Positions 30,101 through 37,613 of a stretch of DNA of 64,000 bases are shown in pieces. A program made the translations under genes and the position numbers. The number at the start of each line of letters is the position of its first letter. Within the stretch, counting starts at the first letter, position 1. Origin of the DNA: Hymenobacter aerophilus DSM 13606. GTDB taxonomy: Bacteria; Bacteroidota; Bacteroidia; Cytophagales; Hymenobacteraceae. The notes below the pieces were generated by a model. That model was not told the DNA's origin and did not search any database. It saw only the letters and a list, made by a program, of their open reading frames with translations. The stretch spans positions 125,559 through 189,558 of the forward strand of contig NZ_KB907806.1 of NCBI RefSeq assembly GCF_000382225.1, read 5' to 3'.

Positions 30101-30469
30101 ATCGGCACCAGGTTCGCCAACGGCAAGCCCGCCGCCACCGAAACCTACCAGAAAGGCCAGCTGACCGGCCCGCGCACCTACTACTACAGCTCGGGCCAGG
30201 TGTACCGCCGCCTCGAAAACAACGCCGACGGCCAGCTGCACGGTACCATCGTTACCTACTATCCCAACGGCAAAGTGCAGGAAGAAGAACCCTACCGCTT
30301 CAGCGAGCTGCACGGCCGCGCCCGCTACTTCCGGCCCGATGGCACCCTGGAGCGCGAGGAAACCTTCCGTTGCGGCGAAAAGGCCGGCCCTACCGTGTAC
30401 TACGACGCCCAGGGCAAAGCCCTGCGCACCGACCACTACTGGAATGCCCACCTCTATGGAAGCCGCTAA
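27140..30469 (+). CDS. Secreted TPR plus MORN-repeat protein
   Basis: 1109 residues from ATG 27140 (an upstream alternative start precedes the signal peptide and is rejected). The signal peptide ends GMALAQQ. Residues about 45-240 form TPR-like helices (YLRNKQFAEAAATSRRAIEL, LNWQRSLELNPLHGPTHYQL). A helical spacer runs to about 385. From there to the C-terminus more than twenty MORN_2/YwqK-type repeats of about 23 residues follow (YYPDGKLQRRSGYRSDKLEG, YYPTGQLSQEYNLDGEDLQG). Such repeats form a long beta-hairpin surface for binding. It overlaps the next gene by 14 nt, so it is translationally linked to two DUF3857 proteins. The ligand is unknown. Confidence 0.85.
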   Translation: MRISTYGLCLGLWTGSAGMALAQQATPTTSAARPVSTLPTFASVVEAANPLFDQGDFAGAIREYLRLPSSDSAYVSMLGDLSLAYLRNKQFAEAAATSRRAIELRQHSAQPYLVLADAEENLKNEAATFQAYADGLRRFPYSQPLYFNQGVSYDLLKRRPEALLNWQRSLELNPLHGPTHYQLAWLALEQGQTARALISLLTQLALAPDQENSNAVLSLAESIAAGAMEVPEKDREKPFVPNQAFQELDLLLNSRVAMRKEYTSKVKFDANIVKQAQLLVEKFPAAGPAETDLWLRAYGPLVQALRRDDNLTAFTYLILYSADDKRAAKWVDSNKKKIERMSKDVALALLSLRDRQQVAGQPAGTYRPGWFSDGDLIAVGEADNQNGTLTNRRGPWQTVDGAGCITEEGNYAANNMVGPWREYYANSRLQKELNYNADGKLDGRYLEYFNNGARMVEGTYKAGTIVGKANLYHYCGALREVDPYENGDINGEALYYYPDGKLQRRSGYRSDKLEGTSINYYPDGTVETKFNYVAGQRQGPFEVFYTTGKLERKGGYEQGELHGDYQDFHANGQPASTGRYDKGRQVGPWQTFYASGKISEDQTFDPATGELQGTYKDYDAQGRLAAETDYVQGRVARVAYFDTAGKQLSQTKVAAKGSTSFKGLHPNGKVSVTGAYLDGQRNGEWRWFRRDGSLSIVRRYQQGRQEGAEELYTSTGRLQQRTNYQGGALEGLYELFFDHGQLQRTGFYQGGEQRGTWLEYYPTGQLSQEYNLDGEDLQGYTRYYTPGGQLTQERWLQYDRLRSVVSFDSTGRVIDRLSIEPDTKALTLRYPGGQPRIASGWQCYEYQGDEKWLLPNGKTEISTTYYQGKREGAFRRYHPLTGQLIEQGQYRSGQPDGEWIRYYPSGKVNVRTSYRAGVLEGELQAFFENGQPERVAQYAGNELNGSLRVYNMSGELLLEKVYENGELLGFRGANAPAGSALQPAAAAIGTRFANGKPAATETYQKGQLTGPRTYYYSSGQVYRRLENNADGQLHGTIVTYYPNGKVQEEEPYRFSELHGRARYFRPDGTLEREETFRCGEKAGPTVYYDAQGKALRTDHYWNAHLYGSR

Positions 30470-32417
30470 AATTCGTCGTTCGGCTTTCGCTTGCTGGGCG
30501 CTGTGGTTGCTGGTGCTGAACGTACCGGCTCTGGCCCAGAACGCGGGGGCACAGTTTGCCCGGCTCCGGCAGCAGTTCCCCACCGAAAAGGCCGTATACC
30601 TCGACTACCGCCAGGAGCTGACGGTGGAGGTGAAGGGCGACTCGGTGCAGGTGCTGGCCCGCCACTCCTACGACATGCTGCACCTGGGGCCGCAGTCGGC
30701 CCCGTACGCGCCCGACCAGGTGTCCAGCTCCCACTTCAACCGCCTCCAGCGCATCGAGGCCCGCACGCTGCTGCCCGCCGGCAACGGTTACAAGGCCATC
30801 AAGGTGAGCGAGTTCAAGGATAAGTTCGACATCCGGCCGGGCATCTTTTTCGATGATACGCGGGTGGTGAAATTCGGCTACCCGGCCGTGGCCCCCGGCG
30901 TGCGCACCGTGCTCGACTACACCGTGCGCCACTCCGACGCCCGCTTTCTGCTGCCCTTCCTGTTTGCCAGCCACGTACCCATGCTGCACGCCGAGCTGGT
31001 AATCACGGCGCCGCGCACGGTGCGCCTCAACAGCAAGCAATTCAACATTCCGGCGGGCAAAGTCACCTACACCCGTCAGGAAAAGGGCGCCAACGTCATC
31101 CACCGCTGGGTGGCCGACAACCTGCCGGCGGCCCCAAGCGAAGCCGACGGGCCCGAAATGCTCTACTACCTGCCCCATCTGGTGTATTTCGTGGAGGAAG
31201 CGCAGGTGAACGGGCAGCCGCGCCGGCTGCTGGGTGGCGTGCCCGAGCTGTACAATCTGTACGCGGGCTTCGTGAAAAACCTCGACAAGCAGGAAAGCCC
31301 GGCCCTGCGGCAAGTAGTGGACTCGCTCACGGCCGGCGCCCGCACCGAGCCCGAAAAGGTGGCCCGCATCTACTACTGGGTGCAGGACCACGTGCGCTAC
31401 ATTGCGTTCGAAAACGGCCTGCGCGGCTTTATTCCGCACGATGCCGGCCGGGTGTACGCCAACCGCTACGGCGACTGCAAGGACATGGCCAACCTGCTCC
31501 ACGAGATGCTGCGGCTGGCCGGCGTGAAATCGTACCGCACCTGGATTGGCACCCGCGACCTGCCCTACCGCTACGCCGAGCTGGCCACGCCCGGCGTCGA
31601 TAACCACATGATAACCACCTACGAGCCCCACCCCGGCCAGTACGTGTTCCTCGACGCCACCAGCAAATACACGCCCTACGGCATGCCCTCGTCCATGATT
31701 CAGGGCAAGGATGCGCTGCTGGCCCTCGATGGGGAGCACAGCCGGGTGGTGCCCGTGCCCGTGATGGCCCGCCAGCGCAGCCGCACCGTCGATAGCTCGG
31801 TGGTGGTGCTCGATGGCACGGCCGGGCTGCGCGGCCGCGGCCAGCTGGCGCTGAGTGGCTACGCCAAAGTAAACCAGAGCTACGCCCTCGACGGGCTCAA
31901 CCCCGCCGAAGAAGCCAAGGTGGTGAAAGGCCTGCTGGAGCGCGGCAACAACAAGTTCTTCGTCGACCAGTACGCCGTGCACCACCTCGACGCCCGCGAC
32001 CAGGCCCTGACCGTGGACTACGACTACCGCCTGCAGGATTACGTGCAGCGGCTCGACGATGAGGTGTACGTCAACCTCAACCTCGACCAGCGCTACAGCG
32101 CCGACCGCCTCGACCCCGCCAAGCGCACCCTGGCCCGCGTGAACGACTTCCACCAGACCAACCTGTTCCGCACCGAGTTCGAGGTGCCCGAGGGCTACGA
32201 GGTAAGCTACCTGCCGCCCAACGCCGAGGGCCGCGCCGATATGCTGGGCTTTAGCATTCGCTACTCGCGGCAGGGCAACAAAATCATTCAGCAGAAGGAA
32301 ATCTACGTGGATTACCTGCTGCTCGAACCCGCCCAATTCAACCAGTGGAATACCGTGGTCGACCAGCTCAACGCCGCCTACCGCGACGCCATCATCCTCA
32401 AGCGCAAAAAGGCCTGA
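30456..32417 (+). CDS. DUF3857/transglutaminase-domain protein, apparent catalytic triad intact
   Basis: 653 residues with a signal peptide ending PALAQN, so the protein acts in the periplasm or envelope. The N-terminal half is a DUF3857-type beta domain (YLDYRQELTVEVKGDSVQVLA ... VVKFGYPAVAPGVRTVLDYT). The middle is a transglutaminase-like core with Cys341 (RYGDCKDMANLLHEM), His384 (DNHMITTYEP) and Asp400 (FLDATSKYTPYG). A C-terminal beta domain follows. The start lies inside the end of the MORN gene and the stop overlaps the next start (TGATG). Proteolysis or amide transfer on an envelope protein is possible; the substrate is unknown. Confidence 0.88.
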   Translation: MEAAKIRRSAFACWALWLLVLNVPALAQNAGAQFARLRQQFPTEKAVYLDYRQELTVEVKGDSVQVLARHSYDMLHLGPQSAPYAPDQVSSSHFNRLQRIEARTLLPAGNGYKAIKVSEFKDKFDIRPGIFFDDTRVVKFGYPAVAPGVRTVLDYTVRHSDARFLLPFLFASHVPMLHAELVITAPRTVRLNSKQFNIPAGKVTYTRQEKGANVIHRWVADNLPAAPSEADGPEMLYYLPHLVYFVEEAQVNGQPRRLLGGVPELYNLYAGFVKNLDKQESPALRQVVDSLTAGARTEPEKVARIYYWVQDHVRYIAFENGLRGFIPHDAGRVYANRYGDCKDMANLLHEMLRLAGVKSYRTWIGTRDLPYRYAELATPGVDNHMITTYEPHPGQYVFLDATSKYTPYGMPSSMIQGKDALLALDGEHSRVVPVPVMARQRSRTVDSSVVVLDGTAGLRGRGQLALSGYAKVNQSYALDGLNPAEEAKVVKGLLERGNNKFFVDQYAVHHLDARDQALTVDYDYRLQDYVQRLDDEVYVNLNLDQRYSADRLDPAKRTLARVNDFHQTNLFRTEFEVPEGYEVSYLPPNAEGRADMLGFSIRYSRQGNKIIQQKEIYVDYLLLEPAQFNQWNTVVDQLNAAYRDAIILKRKKA

Positions 32418-34435
32418 TGGCTGGTTTGCAATCCTTGCGCATCAGTTCCTCTTATCTCTCCGTGAAGACTATTACTACCCCCGCGAGCCGCCTGCTGGCG
32501 CTGCTGCTGGTGCTGTTGCCCGCGCTGCTGCGCGCCCAGGCCCTGCCTGCCACCCTTACCCACGCCCGCTACGATTGGCAGGCCCGGCGCAAACCCGCCA
32601 CGCTTACCGCCACCGAAGCCCAGCAGCCCGCCGTGATGCTGCGCGACTTCCGCAGCGAGGAACTGGCCCTCGATGGCCGGCAGGAAATGCGGCTGTACTC
32701 CGTCGACCACCGGATTGTGCGCGTGAACTCTTCCGACGGCATTGAGCGGTTCAACAAAATTTACCTGCCGGTGCAGGAAAACGGCCGCATCGTGCAGCTC
32801 AAGGCCCGCACCATCAGCCCCCGGGGCGTGATTGTGGATGTGGCCGAGAGCAACATGAAGGAGCTCAAGGACGAGGACGGCGGCCGCGGCTACAAGGTGT
32901 TTGCGGTGGAAGGCGTGGAGAAGGGCAGCGAAATCGAGTACCTGTTCACCCGCGAGCGGCCGGCGCAGTATTTCGGCCGCATTAACCTGCAAAGCGAGGT
33001 GCCGGTGCGCGAAATGCGCATCGAGCTCATCACACCCGAGAACCTGACCTACGAAATGTACCGCTACCCCGGCGGCCTGCTGCCCGACACCGTGCAGGAC
33101 GGCAAGCGCATCATTGGCCTGTCGTTGCGCGATGTGCCGGCGTTGCGCGAGGAGGGCTTTGCCAACGTGGCGGCCCGGCGCCAGCGCCTGGAGTACAAGC
33201 TGGCCTACAATGCCAGCCAGGGCCGGCAGCGGGCCTTTACGTGGGCCGATGCCAGCCGCTACCTCTACGAGCAGATTTATCAGTGGAACAAGGATGAGCT
33301 GAAGGCCGTGGACAAGCTGCTAAAACAGGCGAAACTGCCCGCCAACCAGCCGCTGCCGGCCCTGGAAAACTACCTAAAAGCCAACTTCCAGCTGGGAACC
33401 GAAGGCGGCCCCGACAAGCTGACCGACGTACTAGTCGCTCGCGCCGCCTCCGAAATGGGCTCGGCCCGGCTGTTTGCGGCCCTGATGAGCCGGCTCAACA
33501 TCGCCAATGAACTGGTGATGACCTCCGACCGCACCGACACGCCCTTCGACGAGGCCTTTGACACCTGGAACTACATCGACCACCCGGTTTTCTTCCTGCC
33601 CGCCACCAGGCAGTGGCTGGCTCCCGGCCGCGCCGACTACCGCCTGCCCCTGATTCCGGCCGAGTGGACGGCCAATAAAGGCCTGTTTGTGCGCCGCGTG
33701 CAGCTGGGCGCCACCGAAACCGCCGTGGGCACCATCGGCGACATCCCGACGACCACCGCCGACCAGAGCCCGAACGACCTAACCATCGACGTGCAGTTTG
33801 CGCCCAACCTCGACAAGAGCACGGTTACTATTCGCCAGACGCTGGGCGGCTATTCGGCGCAGCCCATCCAGCCCTTCCTGGCCTTCGTGCCCGACGATAA
33901 GCGGCAGGAGGTGCTCGAAAGCATCGTCAAGAGCAACGTGCCCGATGGCGTGTTCCAGAAGATAAGCGTGACGAACGGCGAAAGTGGCCTGAACCCGCTG
34001 GAGAAGCCGTTTATCGTGGATGCTACGCTGGAGTCGGTGGCGCTGCTTGACCGGGCCGGACCCAAATACCTGTTCAAAATCGGGACGCTGCTCGGGCCGC
34101 AGTCGGAGCTGTACCAGAGTGAGGAGCGCCAGTACGACGTGGAAAACGAGTTCAACCGCCGCTACAACCGCACCATTACCTTCACGCTGCCCGCCGGTTA
34201 CCAGGTGCGCAACCTCGCCGATTTGAACATGGACGTGCAGGCCGGCCCCACCGCCGCCGGCCCCGAGTTCCTGTTCAAATCCGGCTACGTGCAGCAGGGC
34301 CAGCAGGTCACGGTTACCATCGGCGAGTACTACCGCCAGATTTACTGGCCCAAAGCCGATTTCCAGGCTTTCCGCGAAGTGGTGAATGCGGCGGCTAACT
34401 TCAACAAGGTGGTGCTGGTGCTGGAGAAGAAGTAG
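32417..34435 (+). CDS. DUF3857 protein with degenerate transglutaminase domain
   Basis: 672 residues. It starts at the ATG within TGATG, overlapping the previous stop by one base. The leader is followed by a membrane/signal segment (SRLLALLLVLLPALLRAQ). The DUF3857-type domain is clear (QEMRLYSVDHRIVRVNSSDG ... YLFTRERPAQYFG). In the transglutaminase-like region the cysteine position reads RAASEMGSARLFAALMSRL, so GDC is replaced and no nucleophile remains. DHPVFFLPATRQW sits where the partner residues would be. It is probably a non-catalytic partner of the upstream paralogue. Confidence 0.85.
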   Translation: MAGLQSLRISSSYLSVKTITTPASRLLALLLVLLPALLRAQALPATLTHARYDWQARRKPATLTATEAQQPAVMLRDFRSEELALDGRQEMRLYSVDHRIVRVNSSDGIERFNKIYLPVQENGRIVQLKARTISPRGVIVDVAESNMKELKDEDGGRGYKVFAVEGVEKGSEIEYLFTRERPAQYFGRINLQSEVPVREMRIELITPENLTYEMYRYPGGLLPDTVQDGKRIIGLSLRDVPALREEGFANVAARRQRLEYKLAYNASQGRQRAFTWADASRYLYEQIYQWNKDELKAVDKLLKQAKLPANQPLPALENYLKANFQLGTEGGPDKLTDVLVARAASEMGSARLFAALMSRLNIANELVMTSDRTDTPFDEAFDTWNYIDHPVFFLPATRQWLAPGRADYRLPLIPAEWTANKGLFVRRVQLGATETAVGTIGDIPTTTADQSPNDLTIDVQFAPNLDKSTVTIRQTLGGYSAQPIQPFLAFVPDDKRQEVLESIVKSNVPDGVFQKISVTNGESGLNPLEKPFIVDATLESVALLDRAGPKYLFKIGTLLGPQSELYQSEERQYDVENEFNRRYNRTITFTLPAGYQVRNLADLNMDVQAGPTAAGPEFLFKSGYVQQGQQVTVTIGEYYRQIYWPKADFQAFREVVNAAANFNKVVLVLEKK

Positions 34436-34439
34436 CTGT

Positions 34440-34544
34440 AGCACAACTTTAGCGCGAATCTCCGGTTTCGTGCATCGCTGCTGACTTTGTTACGGTGTCG
34501 TTCAAGGAAACGCGAAGCTGGAGCTTCGCGCTACAGTCGTGCTG
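34440..34544. repeat. Intergenic palindrome, family 4 (decayed)
   Basis: AGCACAACTTTAGCGCGAA pairs imperfectly with TTCGCGCTACAGTCGTGCT. The loop contains TGCTGA and TCGTTCAA (34498-34505). Its loop matches the loop of the family 2 copy at 51371-51473 at 18 of 21 positions (TTGTTACGGTGTCGTTCAAGG versus TTGTAGCGGTGTCGTTCAACG). Confidence 0.8.
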
Positions 34545-34599
34545 CGGCTCGTGTTATAAAAGCTTTGCGGCTGTTTTCTGCTTGAAACCTTCTTCACTT

Positions 34600-35145
34600 A
34601 TGCCCCGTCTGCTACTCGCGGCCCTGCTGCTTTTCGCTGCTTCGGCCGCTGCCCAAACCGCCCCTGCTATGCCCGCTACCGATGCTCCCGCCACCTCGTC
34701 GCCGCTGCGCACCTACGCTCTGCGGCTGCGGCCGGGGCAGGATTTGCGGCGCGAGTTGCTGGCTTTCGCGCAGGCGCACAATCTGCAAGCCGCCTGCGTG
34801 CTCACGGGCGTCGGTAGCCTGACCACTGCCACGCTCCGGCTGGCCAACCAGGAGGGGCCCAGCGTGTATCAGGGGCATTTTGAAATCGTATCGTTGGTTG
34901 GTACGCTTTCGGTAAACGGCAGCCACCTGCACCTGTCGGTGGCCGACTCGACGGGCCGCACGCTGGGCGGGCATTTGCTTGATGGCAATAGCATTTACAC
35001 CACCGCCGAACTGGTTATCGGCGAGCTGCCGGCCCTGGAATTTCGGCGCGAAACCGATGCTACTTTCGGCTACCAGGAGCTGGTAGTGCGGCCCGCGGCG
35101 CCGGATAAGGCGACCAGAAAGCGGCCGGCCGCGCGGAAAAAGTAG
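34600..35145 (+). CDS. Secreted PPC (DUF296)-domain protein
   Basis: 181 residues from ATG 34600. An unusual signal peptide (MPRLLLAALLLFAASAAAQ) precedes a PPC domain, about residues 45-165: TYALRLRPGQDLRRELLAFA, LTGVGSLTTATLRLANQ, GHFEIVSLVGTLS, HLHLSVADSTGRTLGGHLLDG, and FRRETDATFGYQEL. The conserved histidines (HLH and GGH) that bind metal in bacterial PPC proteins are present. A basic tail ends the protein (DKATRKRPAARKK). Bacterial PPC proteins are usually cytoplasmic trimers, so export is odd. The function is unknown. Confidence 0.85.
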   Translation: MPRLLLAALLLFAASAAAQTAPAMPATDAPATSSPLRTYALRLRPGQDLRRELLAFAQAHNLQAACVLTGVGSLTTATLRLANQEGPSVYQGHFEIVSLVGTLSVNGSHLHLSVADSTGRTLGGHLLDGNSIYTTAELVIGELPALEFRRETDATFGYQELVVRPAAPDKATRKRPAARKK

Positions 35146-35267
35146 CACATCGACGTTGATTGCGGGTGGCCCGAATTTCAGTCCGTAGCTCGACAGCGTT
35201 GCCCGGTACGCGTGGCCTGCCGATTAAACCCCGGGCCACATACCGGTCTGCTTGAAACGCCCGTCAA

Positions 35268-35297
35268 GGAATTTAGTCGGCATGCCGACTAAATTCC
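35268..35297. promoter_or_regulatory. Perfect 30-bp palindrome ahead of the DUF4442 gene (candidate operator)
   Basis: GGAATTTAGTCGGCA is followed directly by its reverse complement, with GCATGC at the centre and no loop. It ends 25 nt before ATG 35323. The lack of a loop and the position in the 5' region favour a binding site for a dimeric repressor over an RNA hairpin. It is unlike the dispersed repeat families. Confidence 0.6.
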
Positions 35298-35322
35298 GTT
35301 TCTTGTAGAAAACCCTATCGTC

Positions 35323-35835
35323 ATGCCCAACCCCACCACGCCCGCCGCGCCCGATTCTGCCCGCCTCGAAAAATTCCGGCGCGACATCAGCAATCCGCTG
35401 AAGCTGAAGCTGTTCATGCTGCGCAGGCTGCCGATGGCCTACCTGGCCGGTCTGCGCGTGGCTGAAGTGCGGCCGGAGCAGTGCACCATCACGGTGCCCT
35501 ACAAGTATCTGACCCAGAATCCGTTTAAAAGCATCTACTTTGCCTGCCTGAGCATGGCGGCCGAAATGGCCAGCGGCCTGCTGGCTATGATGCACGTGCA
35601 AAGCGGCGCGCCGGTATCGATGCTGGTGGTGGGCCTGGAGGCCGATTTCACCAAGAAAGCCGTGGGCCTCATCCGCTTCACCTGTCCCGATGGCGCCGCC
35701 ATCGGCCAGGCCATTGCCGAAAGCCGCGCCACCGGCGAAGGCCGCACGGTAGTGGCCACCAGCACCGGCGTCGATGAAGCCGGTGACCCGGTAGCCGTTT
35801 TCCGGGTTACGTGGTCGTTTCGGGCGAAGGGGTGA
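35323..35835 (+). CDS. DUF4442-type hotdog-fold protein
   Basis: 170 residues. The pattern fits the DUF4442/thioesterase-like hotdog fold: ISNPLKLKLFMLRRLPMAYLAGLRV, a central helix with NPFKSIYFACLSMAAEMASGLLAM, and strands MLVVGLEADFTKKAVGLIRFTC and RTVVATSTGVDEAGDPVAVFRVTWSF. Such proteins often act on acyl-CoA or acyl-ACP, but the catalytic role here is unproven. It is a single gene between the palindromic operator and a family 1 repeat. It is likely controlled through the 30-bp palindrome. Confidence 0.8.
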   Translation: MPNPTTPAAPDSARLEKFRRDISNPLKLKLFMLRRLPMAYLAGLRVAEVRPEQCTITVPYKYLTQNPFKSIYFACLSMAAEMASGLLAMMHVQSGAPVSMLVVGLEADFTKKAVGLIRFTCPDGAAIGQAIAESRATGEGRTVVATSTGVDEAGDPVAVFRVTWSFRAKG

Positions 35836-35841
35836 ACCCGT

Positions 35842-35938
35842 CTGTCATCCTGAGCTTGCGAAGGACCTTATCACGCAAAAACTGCCTTAACAATGGCGTT
35901 CTAGCGTGATAAGGTCCTTCGCAAGCTCAGGATGACAG
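35842..35938. repeat. Intergenic palindrome, family 1, perfect 35-bp arms
   Basis: CTGTCATCCTGAGCTTGCG continues as AAGGACCTTATCACGC, and the right arm is the exact complement. The loop is AAAAACTGCCTTAACAATGG followed by CGTTCTA. It lies between convergent genes. Confidence 0.93.
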
Positions 35939-35950
35939 CATCACTTACCG

Positions 35951-37522
35951 CTATTCCTCGCGCAAACTCTCCTTCGTAATGACGTCCATCAGGCCGTCTT
36001 CGCTCACGACGATGGCCAGGCAGGGGTAAGGGCTGCTTTCGACGTAGCGGATGGCCGAGTTGTAGCGGGCGCCGCGGGTGCTGGTGCCGCGGCCGGTGGC
36101 CTTGCCGTCCAGAATCACGCCGATGGAGTAGCAGTAGCCTTCCGGGTCGAGGAGCACAGCCCCGTCGATGGCCGTGACGAGGCGGGTGATGAGCGGGGTG
36201 AGCGGCACGGGCTCGATGAGCGTGCATTGCATTTTCAGGCGGTCGGCTTCGGCCAGCGCCTCGGTGGTGATGACGAGCAGCGTGCCGTGCTTCTGGCGGC
36301 TGGCTTCGAGCACCACATCCCAGAGCTTTTCGATTTTGGCGGCCTCCACCAGCTGGAACGTGCGGCGCAGGTCGCGGCGGAACTTGGTGCGGTTGAGGCG
36401 GGCGCGGGGCAGGCTGGGGTGGCCGTAGTGGGCGCGCATCAGCACCTGCCCGCCGTGCTGAAACTCCCAGGCGTAGTGCGTAATGAAGCTGATGACGAAC
36501 AAATCTTCGCGGGCGGCATCGTACTGACCCACCTGCCGGCCCAGGGCGTACACGTTTTCGCCGTCGGCCAGCAAACTCACGTCGGCGGTGGTCATTTCGA
36601 GCAGCTTGCGTACGGCCCGGTAGTCGGTGAGCGGGGTGGGGCAGGTGAGGGCAAACACCTCGGTCAGGTTGGGGTGGCCGCGGCGGGCCAGCAGCAGCTT
36701 GCCCACGCCTTCGGCCCCTTCGTAGCGCAACGACGAGATGGTGTTGCAGGTGGCAAACAGCTTGGTAGCCACCGGGTTCATGCCCATGTCCTGGGCCGGC
36801 GTGTCCATGAACAGCTTGCCCGCCGAGCGGATAATCTCGTCGGTGTCGCGCGGGCGGATGAGCAGGCCCGAACCCGGCTCCGGCTCGGTCAGCGACTTGA
36901 TGCAGTCTTCGTTGAAGCGCAGAATGGCCGCCTGAATCAGCGAGTGGGGCAGCTGGCGGCCGTCGGTGTAGAAGCGGTTGGGCTGCAGCGAAGGGTAGCT
37001 GTTGTACACCTTGCGGTTGAGCCGCAGCACCGGCATCACAGCAAACCGACCAATTTGGGCGGGCCAGCCGGCGAAGGACAGGCGCTTGGCGGTGGCATCG
37101 AGCTCGTCGAGCACTTCCTGCACCGCCAGCCGCACACCCCGGCCGAACTGCTTGCGGCGCTGCATATCCTCGCTTTCGATGTCGGGGTCGGTCAGCTGCC
37201 AGTTGTGGGCCAGCTGCAGCGCGTGGCCCCGTTCCAGCACCCGCGCAAAGTGGTGGGCGGACAGCGTGCCGTCGGCGGGCTCAAACTCGGCAGCCGCCGG
37301 CAGCTCCCCGTCGTCCAGACCCACGGCATCCATTGGCAACGCCAGCAGGTACACATAGGGGTCGAGGTCTTCGTCGAGGGCATCGAAGAGGCCGGTAGCC
37401 ACCTTCTGGGCCGCCTGCCTAAACCGCGCCTGGTAGGGCCAGATGGAGAAGCTGCTGGGCAGCGGCAAAGGCGTACCAAAGGCAACGGGCGGGGCAGAAA
37501 GCAGGGGCAAAGGGGATAACAT
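35951..37522 (-). CDS. Diadenylate cyclase-like protein (DisA_N/DAC domain) with a large N-terminal sensor region
   Basis: Predicted second-messenger synthase of the DAC family, which makes c-di-AMP from ATP. It has 523 residues. The first ~390 form an uncharacterised region, probably one of the sensor modules found with DAC domains in Bacteroidota (DACNV-type; inferred). The C-terminal ~120 residues hold TAIDGAVLLDPEGYCYSIG with DGA at 453-455, then STRGARYNSAIRYV (residues 482-495) and CLAIVVSEDG. Aligned with the canonical GTRHRAAIG, the RHR motif reads RYN (486-488), so ATP binding may differ. It has no membrane segment and no adjacent c-di-AMP target. Confidence 0.78.
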   Translation of the reverse strand: MLSPLPLLSAPPVAFGTPLPLPSSFSIWPYQARFRQAAQKVATGLFDALDEDLDPYVYLLALPMDAVGLDDGELPAAAEFEPADGTLSAHHFARVLERGHALQLAHNWQLTDPDIESEDMQRRKQFGRGVRLAVQEVLDELDATAKRLSFAGWPAQIGRFAVMPVLRLNRKVYNSYPSLQPNRFYTDGRQLPHSLIQAAILRFNEDCIKSLTEPEPGSGLLIRPRDTDEIIRSAGKLFMDTPAQDMGMNPVATKLFATCNTISSLRYEGAEGVGKLLLARRGHPNLTEVFALTCPTPLTDYRAVRKLLEMTTADVSLLADGENVYALGRQVGQYDAAREDLFVISFITHYAWEFQHGGQVLMRAHYGHPSLPRARLNRTKFRRDLRRTFQLVEAAKIEKLWDVVLEASRQKHGTLLVITTEALAEADRLKMQCTLIEPVPLTPLITRLVTAIDGAVLLDPEGYCYSIGVILDGKATGRGTSTRGARYNSAIRYVESSPYPCLAIVVSEDGLMDVITKESLREE

Positions 37523-37613
37523 GGAGCAGGGAAGGAGGCAGGAGTAGGTATTCGGGAGCAGTTATCAGGGAAGTGACGACCCCTTATGGGCAGCTACCCG
37601 ACAACGGTTGGGC

